A DNA stretch of 6,930 nucleotides from CAVUUN01 sp964421755 (GCA_964421755.1 CAYQYP010000126.1:1-6930), one strand, 5' to 3'. Positions 1 to 6,010 are shown, counted from the first letter of the stretch. Numbers and translations: made by a program. Notes: generated from the sequence alone by a model not told the origin.

Positions 1-60
1 TCTAGTGCGAAAGCACGGATTTAGATCCTGTGTAAGGGGGGCGATCACACGGCCCGTCTA
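1..60 (+). other. cluster of small hairpins, possible 3' end of a structured RNA
   Basis: No gene is visible here. GTGC-GAAA-GCAC (5-16) is a perfect four-pair stem closed by a GNRA tetraloop. TCTA (1-4) can pair with TAGA (22-25) outside it, or GGAT (17-20) can pair with ATCC (25-28). A third stem, GGGC (39-42) with GCCC (52-55), follows after a G-run. A GAAA-capped hairpin, then a G-rich joint, then a second hairpin resembles domains V-VI at the 3' end of a bacterial group II intron. However, the bulge is larger than canonical and the 5' part lies outside the window. The strand is a guess. Confidence 0.25.
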
Positions 61-85
61 GGAGGATCAGTAACTACCGGACCCG

Positions 86-141
86 CAATAAGTTACAACC
101 TTAACGGAACAGAAGAAAGACAGGACAGCCGTAACTTATTG
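86..141. repeat. 11-bp perfect inverted repeat at the left edge of repeat copy 1
   Basis: CAATAAGTTAC at 86-96 is the exact reverse complement of GTAACTTATTG at 131-141, with 34 bp between them. The right arm is the first part of the 184-bp direct repeat and also occurs at 5796-5806, but the left arm exists only beside copy 1. It could be a recombinase or excisionase binding pair, or a weak hairpin. No function is established. Confidence 0.6.
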
Positions 142-148
142 AAAACAT

Positions 149-193
149 TGGAGCGGGAGACGGGGATCGAACCCGCGACGTCCAGCTTGGGAA
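149..193 (-). tRNA. tRNA-Gly(CCC) 3' half, displaced att fragment (not a functional tRNA)
   Basis: Read on the minus strand this gives anticodon loop TTCCCAA (187-193), anticodon-stem 3' strand GCTGG, variable loop ACGTC, T arm GCGGG-TTCGATC-CCCGT, acceptor 3' strand CTCCCGC, discriminator T and encoded CCA. The acceptor strand implies a 5' GCGGGAG, and with U73 and anticodon CCC this indicates glycine. The D arm and 5' halves of the acceptor and anticodon stems are absent: after the loop the sequence departs from the CCAGC needed for pairing. It is therefore a displaced 3' fragment, as left when an element recombines in the anticodon loop. Confidence 0.85.
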
Positions 194-224
194 ATTGCAT
201 TTCGATTGAAAATACAAAATTTAG

Positions 225-250
225 CGTCTATGGCGTCTATTTCCGTCTAT
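225..250 (+). repeat. three CGTCTAT direct repeats, candidate arm-type recombinase sites
   Basis: CGTCTAT occurs at 225-231, 234-240 and 244-250, with start-to-start spacing of 9 and 10 bp, close to one helical turn. They lie 30 to 55 bp from the tRNA anticodon-loop edge. In copy 2 (5890-5915) the first unit reads CGTCGAT and the other two are intact. Phased short direct repeats beside a core site are typical of arm-binding sites of lambda-type integrases; binding here is inferred. Confidence 0.55.
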
Positions 251-293
251 ACAGAACATGCAGTTTCACAGAACCGGCCAAAGTCCATTTCTT

Positions 294-314
294 AATGGAG
301 CCAAAATGGAGCCA
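294..314 (+). repeat. double ATGGAGCCA motif, copy A
   Basis: Two ATGGAGCCA 9-mers (295-303 and 306-314) are separated by AA, a period of 11 bp. The same 21-nt block is found at 5746-5766 and 5959-5979. Here it closes repeat copy 1 and faces the toxin-antitoxin genes. Confidence 0.8.
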
Positions 315-338
315 CTCGGGGGAAAGACAAAGGACGAG

Positions 339-548
339 TTACTCGATCTTTTCTTCAGCTAAAGGAGGGATCTGTTCCGGAGGAATCCAAACGATTTTTC
401 CGTCTTTCCAAACGACAATGCTGCGGCCCGCGCGCCGATGTTCCTCTAAGGCCCGGGCCACACCCCGGCGCACACCTATGTCAATCTTCCGAAGCACGTC
501 GTCCTGCTCGACTTTCTTCACCGACCTGCTTTCAGAATCTGATTCCAT
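339..548 (-). CDS. small partner (putative antitoxin) of zeta-like toxin
   Basis: This 69-residue acidic-to-mixed protein is encoded immediately downstream of the zeta-like P-loop gene, and its first 31 nt overlap the end of that gene in another frame. The overlap implies translational coupling. The N-terminal half is charged and probably helical (SVKKVEQDDV, then RRGVARALEEHRRAG). The C-terminal part reads VVWKDGKIVWIPPEQIPPL, a strand-turn-strand pattern that I associate with small proteins paired with COG4185-type zeta proteins; that is recalled, not searched. An in-frame stop two codons upstream fixes the ATG at 548. The ribosome site is poor (GGAG only one base away), in keeping with coupling. 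The order toxin then antitoxin is the reverse of classical epsilon-zeta. The antitoxin role is inferred from context. Confidence 0.75.
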   Translation of the reverse strand: MESDSESRSVKKVEQDDVLRKIDIGVRRGVARALEEHRRAGRSIVVWKDGKIVWIPPEQIPPLAEEKIE

Positions 549-1090
549 ACTCCATCATCATACACCACGAAATCTCGTTCCGAACGGACAGCAACCACTC
601 TCGGTCGAGCCCCGGAGTTGTCGTAGATGGACCACTTATCGGCGAGAGGCAAATAGAGCGAGACGAGATTCTTCAATCCCGTCCAGTAGCGTCGGATAAT
701 CACATCGTCGGAGATTGGATGCCCGCCCGACTGAACGCGCAGCATAACCCTGTGCGTAGCGAGAGCGGGGGAACTGAGCCAGAGAAAAAGGAGAGTGACC
801 GCGTAGCCCTGCCCTTTCCAAGCCGACAACAGAGGTGCGAAAGACCGAGATGCCAAGGTCGTTTCGAAAGCAAAGTCCGCCTTCTGGCCAGCCAAGTGAC
901 GAATTCTGCGAAGCATCAGTCGCCCGGACTGAAGAGCAACGGACTCCGGCCGAAAGGGCGAAAGCGCCTGTGCGATCGCGTCGGCATTCACGTACTCCTC
1001 ACACTCGAGCAACTCGGGCATCAACGCCATTGCCGACGTAGTCTTTCCGGCTCCGTTCGGTCCTCCGATGACGAACAGCCGTGGCATCAT
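518..1090 (-). CDS. zeta toxin-like P-loop kinase (COG4185-type)
   Basis: This P-loop protein of about 190 residues, if begun at the paired ATG codons at 1090/1087, is probably a zeta-toxin-family small-molecule kinase. Classical zeta enzymes phosphorylate UDP-N-acetylglucosamine in the cytoplasm; the substrate here is unknown. Numbered from the ATG at 1087, Walker A is GPNGAGKTT at residues 9-17, directly after a hydrophobic strand (RLFVIGG). It is followed by VNAD (33-36), AFETTL (73-78) and, near the C-terminus, ADKWSIYDNS, all typical of COG4185 ATPases. A TTG at 1108 is in frame but would add seven residues before the strand. The gene ends inside the start of the 69-residue partner (31-nt overlap) and is divergent from the STAND gene. 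A toxin role is inferred from family and pairing; a stand-alone ATPase is the alternative. Confidence 0.85.
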   Translation of the reverse strand: MMPRLFVIGGPNGAGKTTSAMALMPELLECEEYVNADAIAQALSPFRPESVALQSGRLMLRRIRHLAGQKADFAFETTLASRSFAPLLSAWKGQGYAVTLLFLWLSSPALATHRVMLRVQSGGHPISDDVIIRRYWTGLKNLVSLYLPLADKWSIYDNSGARPRVVAVRSERDFVVYDDGVWNQILKAGR

Positions 1091-1095
1091 TGGCG

Positions 1096-1124
1096 AGTAT
1101 ACGGCCAAGAGGTGACGACTCTAA
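1096..1124 (-). promoter_or_regulatory. possible promoter of the toxin operon, giving a leaderless transcript
   Basis: On the minus strand TATACT (1101 down to 1096) matches the sigma-70 -10 consensus at five of six positions. It lies only five bases before the ATG at 1090, so transcription would begin at or next to the start codon. A TTAGAG at 1124-1119, 17 bp upstream, is a weak -35. No Shine-Dalgarno sequence precedes the ATG pair, which fits leaderless translation. This is a by-eye call only. Confidence 0.3.
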
Positions 1125-1160
1125 GTTCTTGCTCTTCTGCTACTATCTTCGTGCTGAGAA

Positions 1161-1165
1161 AGGGG
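1161..1165 (+). promoter_or_regulatory. ribosome binding site that decides the STAND gene start
   Basis: AGGGG sits six bases upstream of the ATG at 1172. This supports starting the long gene there although the frame stays open back to 719. A GTG at 1151 is in frame but has no comparable site. The protein then begins with the motif GGASDKLGNRYE, which looks like a true N-terminus of the family. Confidence 0.6.
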
Positions 1166-1171
1166 TCAGGA

Positions 1172-4100
1172 ATGCCGGTGTCCGGTGGCGCTTCGGATAA
1201 GCTGGGAAACCGTTACGAAACATTTTGGGCGATTCAGGTTCTTCTCGACATCACGAGAGGCGAGGCGAACCGAATGCTCTTGGAGCCTCTCTGCCCCGAA
1301 GAGTCTCGTGGTATCGAGTTCTACGTCGACAAGGCTAATGGAACTCGCGAGCACTGGTCGATTAAGAGCCAGAAAGCGGGGCGGTCGGGTTGGTCGCTCG
1401 CGCTGCTTTTGGAACGGGACCCGCAAACCCGTCGAAGCATTCTCGGAGACCTAATCGGACACCTCCTATCGGATGGTTCACACAAGGCCGTTTTTGCTTC
1501 GGGCTCGGCCGCTCCGGAATTGCATGAACTGTCGGGTTACGCGGTCGATAAGGATACGTTCGGCGCCAGGCTGGCCGCCTCCAAGAAACTGAACCAAGCG
1601 TTCGTTTCGCGCGTGCTTCCCCTTTTCGGCGGCGATGCCGAAAAAGCCCGAACTGTCATTCAGAGAATTGGCGTAAGGGTTCAAGACCCCGAAAGCCTGC
1701 GTACCCAGCTTGATTCAATGATCCGGATGCTGTGGTATCGCCCGGACGGTTTGCCGGTGGACGCTGGCGCCGTTCGCGGCATCCTCGCTGAATTGCTGCT
1801 CGATCGGATTCACCTTTCTGTAGAGAAGGCCGACATCCTCGAGGTACTGGGCCAACACGGGTACCGGAGCAGAGACTGGGCTGTCGATAAACGGGTTATC
1901 GACCAGGTTGACCAAATTATCCGAGGCTATGTCCGCAGAACGCAGTCCAATCTGATCAATGGTAAAACGATTCCACTGCTAGGCGATGCTAGAATCGTCG
2001 GTGAGAATGGGAAACTCGGAAACAAGCGAGTCCTGGTCACCGGGGTCGCTGGCGGCGGCAAGAGTTGCGCGCTGGCTCACAGCGCCGAGCGCCTTCGAGA
2101 AAACGGCGTCCCTGTCCTCACGATCCGCTTCGATGAAATTCCGGAGGGTGTCTTGTCCACCGTCGAGCTGGGAAGAAAGCTGGGCCTGCCCGATTCGCCG
2201 GTTGCCGTGCTGATTGCATTGGCAAGAGGCGGGCCGTGCGCTCTTGTCATCGACCAGCTGGACGCCGTGAGTATCACCTCCGGTCGTCGCCCAGAACTAT
2301 GGGGACTCGTCGAGGAGTTGAGGCACCAGGCTGACAACTTTCCTAACCTTCATCTGATTGTCGGCTGCCGGTCATTCGACCTGGAGCACGATCAACGGTT
2401 CCGATCGCTTCGCAAAACAGACACGAGTTTCGCTGAAATCAACGTCCAGCCGCTGAGTCCCGACCAACTGGACGTACAACTGAGCTTGGCCTTGGTCGAC
2501 CCGGACGCGGTTACTGCGAACCTTAGGCAGACCTTGCGAGTGCCGCTTCACCTGTCAATATATTTGTCCTTAGAGCGTGAAGGCCGAATTCGGGCGAACA
2601 GTCGGAACGACCTCTTTAGAGAGTTCTGGATCAGAAAGGAAAGGGATGCGGATCTCCGCCTGGGTAGAAAATCGGCCTGGCCTCAAGTCATAGATCGTCT
2701 CTCCACGTGGCTTAGCGATCATCAGCAGATTTCTGCACCCGAGCAGATCCTCGACGATTTCAGCGCTGATGCCATGGCGTTGGTATCCGAACACGTGCTG
2801 GAGTTATCTGAGCGCCGTTACAGGTTCTTCCATGAATCCTTTTTTGATTACGCGTTTGCCCGCCGATTCGTCGCGAATGGCCGTAATCTTCTCGACCTGC
2901 TTGTAAGTTCTGAACAGCACTTGTTCCGAAGGGCACAGGTCCGGCAGATCCTGAGTCTGCTCAGAGAGATCGATTTTCCTGACTATCTGGCCCAACTCTC
3001 GTCGGTTCTAACCGACAACCGCATTCGGTTTCATCTCAAGAAACACGTGTTCCAGTTCCTTCGCTCGCTGGATGATCCCAAGGCAGCCGAATGGGAAGTA
3101 CTCGACCGTCTGATGGGAGAGGACAAATCGCTAAGAGTCCACATTGAAAGACTGGTTAGTGGACAGCCGCCGTGGTTCGACGTGTCGGACGACGCAGGTT
3201 TCTACGATTCCACCCTATCAACGGGTGATGATCACTCCCGCCATAGAGCTATCTGGTTGCTTGGCCTCGTGCTTGCTTCACGTTCTCGTCGTGTCGTGCA
3301 GCTTCTGAGGAAACACCGCAAGCAGACGGCTGAGTGGGGTGAGCATCTGCGCTATGTTGTCGGCTTCAGGGAAGTTCACCGGAGCCCCGAGATGTTTGAT
3401 TTCTTCCTCAGTCTGATCGACGACGGGACGCTGAAGCTACTGCCGGACGACAGTTGGTGGCACATCGTCCACTCACTGGTCGACGCGGCGCCCGCGCAGG
3501 CCTGTGTCTCAATCGGGCATTGGCTGGATCGGGTGGTAGCGGCAATTCCCGGTCAGGATGGGATCCGGGATACCTTCGGCCGAGGTCACTTCGGCTCGAC
3601 AGTAATTGTGGAGGCGGCCCAGAAGGCTCCGAAGCATTTCGTCCGTCAGGTGATGCCACGAGTGGTTGGGATCATTCTCAAGACTATGAAGCAGTCGGAA
3701 GATGATCTCGGTTCTGACCCGATCTGGTCTTACTCGGTCCATGACGATAACCCGCTGGACGTTCCTGGGGCTATCCTCTCAGGCTTGGGTTGCGCGCTGG
3801 AAAAGATGGCTAGAGATTGGCCGGACGAATTGGACAACGAGATCACCGGCGGCGTCAACAATTCCAGCACGCTCTCTTATCTCACGCTCCGAGCGTGGAC
3901 AGCCGCCCCCGACCGCTACGCCGACCGGATTGTCGAATATCTGATCGAAGACCCCCGGCGTCTAGAAAGCAGCGACTACGCAACTGGAGGTCCGGCACGC
4001 GCCATCCAAAGCGCCTCCAAACATTGCTCCGAAGAGCTTTTCGCCCGGCTTGAGGAATCGATCTTGTCGCTCCACGCCAAGTGGGAGGATCGGCAGTGGC

Positions 4101-5683
4101 GCGGAATCACACAGTTGAAGCTGCTCGGGTCGATCGAACAAGAGCGGTTGAGTCGGACCGCAAAACGGAAATTGGACGAGTTGCGGCGGAAGTTTCCCGA
4201 ACGTCGCCGGCTGATGACAAAAGAGCCTGCCGAGGCAGACGTTGTAGGTCCTCCGATCCCCGGCAATGCGATGTGCAAAATGACCGACGAAAACTGGTTG
4301 CAGGCGATGAGGAAATATGCGGGGATTCAATTTACCGCGAAACCCGGGCCTTTCTCAGGAGGAGAGTGGGAACTGGCTCTAGCCTTGCAGGCTCAAACCA
4401 GAGTCGACCCCGGACGCTTTATTGCGTTGGCGGGGAGAATGGCTGATAGCCTGCCAGTCAGCTACTTCGGGGGCATACTTCGAGGGATCGCGGAATCAAT
4501 TCCGGCGCACGAGGCAGAGTCCCTTCCGGTTACTGCTGAACAAGCCGTCGGACTGATTCGTCGCGTTCATTCCCTCCCCCAGAGGCCCTGCGGTCGGGAT
4601 ATAACTTGGTTAATTGGGAAATGGCCCGGGTCTCCGTGGCCTGATGATGTCGTCGAAGCGGTCAGTTGGTATGCCACCGAGCATCCCGATCCGGAAACAG
4701 AAATCTGGCGCCAGGACGCGGGGAACGGAACCGCACACTACTCCGGCGATCCCTACGCGGCCGGTTTGAACTCGGTCCGCGGTTCGGCAGCCCTCTGCTT
4801 GGCCGCCCTTGTGTTCGAGGAACCAGCGAGGTTTGAGTTGTTGCGAGCGACAGTCGAGCGGCTGGTTTGCGATCCTTCCATCGCGGTCCGTTCGTGCGTG
4901 GCTGAACTCCTTGTGGCCTCCCTCAATGTTGATGTTCCCGTCGCAATCGCATGGTTCAAGGCTCTAATTGCGATCGACGACGCACTTCTCGGGACTCCCC
5001 ATGTCGAACGGTTTATCCAGTATGCGGGCTATCGGGACTACCCAGCTATCGCTGAAATTGTTCAGCGAATGCTGAAGTCCGCCAACTCATCTGCCGTAGA
5101 AGCGGCAGCAAGACAGGTGTCTCTGCTTGCTCTCGACGTCGCCGAAGCTGAGCCGGACGCCGTGCCCGTGCGAACGGGCGATGAGGTAATGAGAAAGGCG
5201 GCCGCCAATGTATACGCCGTGAACGTAGCACATCCGACAGTAGGTGAGAGATGTCGGACCCTTTTGATGCCATTCTTTGCTGACCCTTCAAAAGACGTGA
5301 GGGACGAGGCGGCAGAGGCTTTTCGACACTTAGCTGAGCTATCCACCGACCAACAGGAATTGCTCCTTTCCGGTTTCCTTGAATCCATCCCGGGACCAGA
5401 GGCAATGGAAACGGTTGTCCGCGTAATGGAGGAATCACCCGTGCAACTACCCGATCTTGTCTGCGATCTTCTCGAGAGGGCAGTATCGTTGTATCGAGAG
5501 GAGGGTGGCGACATCAGCAAGCGTGGAGCTGCCGTGGCTTTTGAGCTTTCGAAAATCGTCGTCAGGCTTTACGCCCAGACTGAGGACCCACGTATCAAGA
5601 CGTGCTGTCTGGGATTGATCGACGACATGGAGAAGTACAATTTTTTGGGTCTCGCCGATGAGCTCGTCCGGCTTGATCGTTGA
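1172..5683 (+). CDS. STAND NTPase with N-terminal PD-(D/E)XK/Cap4-like nuclease, Avs-like antiphage protein
   Basis: This single 1503-residue protein has the three-part plan of antiviral STAND (Avs) proteins: effector, oligomerising NTPase, helical sensor. Residues 1-110 look like a PD-(D/E)XK/Cap4-type nuclease: GGASDKLGNRYE (5-16), GIEFY with E49, then WSIKSQ with K65 and Q67. The NTPase has Walker A GVAGGGKS (291-298, K297), Walker B LVIDQLDA (D361, D364) and a sensor-like GCRSFDL (398-404, R400). FFHESFFDYAFARRF (552-566) closes this module as in NACHT-like proteins. Residues of about 570-1503 are a long helical, HEAT-like region, clearest in the last 300 residues, expected to recognise a phage protein. 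No signal peptide or membrane segment is seen. It is divergent from the toxin pair, monocistronic, with no obvious terminator. Family assignment rests on motifs; the target and exact Avs type are unknown. Serine at 63 replaces the acidic or glutamine residue usual before x-K. Confidence 0.85.
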   Translation: MPVSGGASDKLGNRYETFWAIQVLLDITRGEANRMLLEPLCPEESRGIEFYVDKANGTREHWSIKSQKAGRSGWSLALLLERDPQTRRSILGDLIGHLLSDGSHKAVFASGSAAPELHELSGYAVDKDTFGARLAASKKLNQAFVSRVLPLFGGDAEKARTVIQRIGVRVQDPESLRTQLDSMIRMLWYRPDGLPVDAGAVRGILAELLLDRIHLSVEKADILEVLGQHGYRSRDWAVDKRVIDQVDQIIRGYVRRTQSNLINGKTIPLLGDARIVGENGKLGNKRVLVTGVAGGGKSCALAHSAERLRENGVPVLTIRFDEIPEGVLSTVELGRKLGLPDSPVAVLIALARGGPCALVIDQLDAVSITSGRRPELWGLVEELRHQADNFPNLHLIVGCRSFDLEHDQRFRSLRKTDTSFAEINVQPLSPDQLDVQLSLALVDPDAVTANLRQTLRVPLHLSIYLSLEREGRIRANSRNDLFREFWIRKERDADLRLGRKSAWPQVIDRLSTWLSDHQQISAPEQILDDFSADAMALVSEHVLELSERRYRFFHESFFDYAFARRFVANGRNLLDLLVSSEQHLFRRAQVRQILSLLREIDFPDYLAQLSSVLTDNRIRFHLKKHVFQFLRSLDDPKAAEWEVLDRLMGEDKSLRVHIERLVSGQPPWFDVSDDAGFYDSTLSTGDDHSRHRAIWLLGLVLASRSRRVVQLLRKHRKQTAEWGEHLRYVVGFREVHRSPEMFDFFLSLIDDGTLKLLPDDSWWHIVHSLVDAAPAQACVSIGHWLDRVVAAIPGQDGIRDTFGRGHFGSTVIVEAAQKAPKHFVRQVMPRVVGIILKTMKQSEDDLGSDPIWSYSVHDDNPLDVPGAILSGLGCALEKMARDWPDELDNEITGGVNNSSTLSYLTLRAWTAAPDRYADRIVEYLIEDPRRLESSDYATGGPARAIQSASKHCSEELFARLEESILSLHAKWEDRQWRGITQLKLLGSIEQERLSRTAKRKLDELRRKFPERRRLMTKEPAEADVVGPPIPGNAMCKMTDENWLQAMRKYAGIQFTAKPGPFSGGEWELALALQAQTRVDPGRFIALAGRMADSLPVSYFGGILRGIAESIPAHEAESLPVTAEQAVGLIRRVHSLPQRPCGRDITWLIGKWPGSPWPDDVVEAVSWYATEHPDPETEIWRQDAGNGTAHYSGDPYAAGLNSVRGSAALCLAALVFEEPARFELLRATVERLVCDPSIAVRSCVAELLVASLNVDVPVAIAWFKALIAIDDALLGTPHVERFIQYAGYRDYPAIAEIVQRMLKSANSSAVEAAARQVSLLALDVAEAEPDAVPVRTGDEVMRKAAANVYAVNVAHPTVGERCRTLLMPFFADPSKDVRDEAAEAFRHLAELSTDQQELLLSGFLESIPGPEAMETVVRVMEESPVQLPDLVCDLLERAVSLYREEGGDISKRGAAVAFELSKIVVRLYAQTEDPRIKTCCLGLIDDMEKYNFLGLADELVRLDR

Positions 5684-5795
5684 GTTCGCAATGTCCACAA
5701 AACCAGCACGGTGCAAATGCTTTGAGAACAACCAGATGCGGACCGAATGGAGCCAAAATGGAGCCATTTCTGAAAATCAGGCGAGGAGAATTCTC
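5684..5795. other. intergenic right end of the cassette
   Basis: This 112-bp stretch follows the STAND stop codon. It holds no gene and no convincing intrinsic terminator. It carries the second double ATGGAGCCA motif (5746-5766) and a 10-bp perfect palindrome, GAGAATTCTC, at 5786-5795 that ends exactly where repeat copy 2 begins. Confidence 0.6.
5746..5766 (+). repeat. double ATGGAGCCA motif, copy B (outside the direct repeat)
   Basis: This block is identical to 294-314 and 5959-5979 over 21 bases, again with an 11-bp period, but it lies 29 bp left of repeat copy 2. No equivalent exists left of copy 1 within 1-130. Its orientation is the same as the other two. The placement makes the motif flank the tRNA core of copy 2 on both sides. 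Confidence 0.8.
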
Positions 5796-5813
5796 GTAAC
5801 TTATTGAAAACAT

Positions 5814-5858
5814 TGGAGCGGGAGACGGGGATCGAACCCGCGACGTCCAGCTTGGGAA
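5814..5858 (-). tRNA. tRNA-Gly(CCC) 3' half, second displaced att fragment (not functional)
   Basis: Identical to 149-193: minus-strand anticodon loop with CCC, anticodon-stem 3' strand, variable loop, T arm, acceptor 3' strand, discriminator T and encoded CCA. The 5' half of a tRNA is again missing. Two identical 3' halves, neither attached to a 5' half, mean that the intact host gene must lie elsewhere, probably at one end of the island. Confidence 0.85.
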
Positions 5859-5889
5859 ACTGCATTTCGATTGAAAATACAGAATTTAG

Positions 5890-5915
5890 CGTCGATGGCG
5901 TCTATTTCCGTCTAT
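5890..5915 (+). repeat. CGTCTAT series in copy 2, first unit degenerate
   Basis: CGTCGAT at 5890-5896 is followed by intact CGTCTAT at 5899-5905 and 5909-5915. This is the counterpart of 225-250 and keeps the 9 to 10 bp phasing. Confidence 0.5.
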
Positions 5916-5958
5916 ACAGAACATGCAGTTTCACAGAACCGGCTAAAACCCATTTCTT

Positions 5959-5979
5959 AATGGAGCCAAAATGGAGCCA
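5959..5979 (+). repeat. double ATGGAGCCA motif, copy C
   Basis: Third occurrence of the 21-nt block, closing repeat copy 2 at the same relative place as 294-314. Confidence 0.8.
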
Positions 5980-6010
5980 TTGGCCATTCGGCCAACAGCC
6001 AAAAGCAGCC

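Larger units (their letters stand above)
131..314 (+). repeat. 184-bp direct repeat, copy 1 (att-like site, left boundary of cassette)
   Basis: This segment matches 5796-5979 in the same orientation without gaps. By hand comparison there are six substitutions (195, 217, 229, 279, 283, 284), about 97% identity. In order it holds an 18-bp lead (131-148), the 3' half of tRNA-Gly on the minus strand (149-193), an AT-rich stretch, three CGTCTAT motifs (225-231, 234-240, 244-250) and a double ATGGAGCCA motif (295-303 and 306-314). A tRNA 3' half plus phased short repeats is what an integrated attachment site of a tyrosine-recombinase element looks like. The role as attL or attR is inferred; no integrase lies in the window. 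Confidence 0.85.
5796..5979 (+). repeat. 184-bp direct repeat, copy 2 (att-like site, right boundary of cassette)
   Basis: Same content and order as 131-314 at a constant offset of 5665 bp: lead sequence, tRNA-Gly 3' half, AT-rich stretch, CGTCTAT series (5890-5896 degenerate, 5899-5905, 5909-5915), double ATGGAGCCA. The first 64 bases, covering the tRNA half, are identical between copies; all six differences lie to the right of it. Unlike copy 1 it contains a perfect 10-bp inverted repeat, GAAACTGCAT (5856-5865) and ATGCAGTTTC (5923-5932). Confidence 0.85.

Noticed and set aside
2..60. Short frame ending in TAG at 58-60, possibly the tail of a protein from the left
   Set aside because: Only 19 codons with no recognisable motif; the same bases form hairpins, so coding is unsupported.
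139..699. Open frame on + strand beginning MKTLERETGIEPATSSLGN
   Set aside because: Its start is the antisense translation of the tRNA-Gly half; the GIEPAT string is a familiar artefact of tRNA genes. The rest runs antisense to the toxin and antitoxin genes.
719..1171. Upstream extension of the STAND frame to 719
   Set aside because: The extra 151 codons lie antisense to the zeta-like gene, are rich in low-complexity basic residues and have no family motif, while the ATG at 1172 has a good ribosome site and starts the recognisable domain.
3962..4330. Minus-strand frames of 100 to 122 codons inside the STAND gene
   Set aside because: They are shadows of a continuous well-supported gene on the other strand, with no motif or ribosome site.
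5569..5865. Minus-strand frame containing LDVAGSIPVSRSN
   Set aside because: This is the sense-strand translation of the tRNA half, followed by antisense of the STAND gene end.
131..5979. CRISPR-like interpretation of the repeated blocks
   Set aside because: There are only two long repeats 5.6 kb apart and very short phased motifs; no regular repeat-spacer pattern exists.
131..5979. Transposon interpretation of the repeats
   Set aside because: The repeats are direct, contain a tRNA half and internal motif series, and no transposase is encoded; a site-specific recombination boundary fits better.
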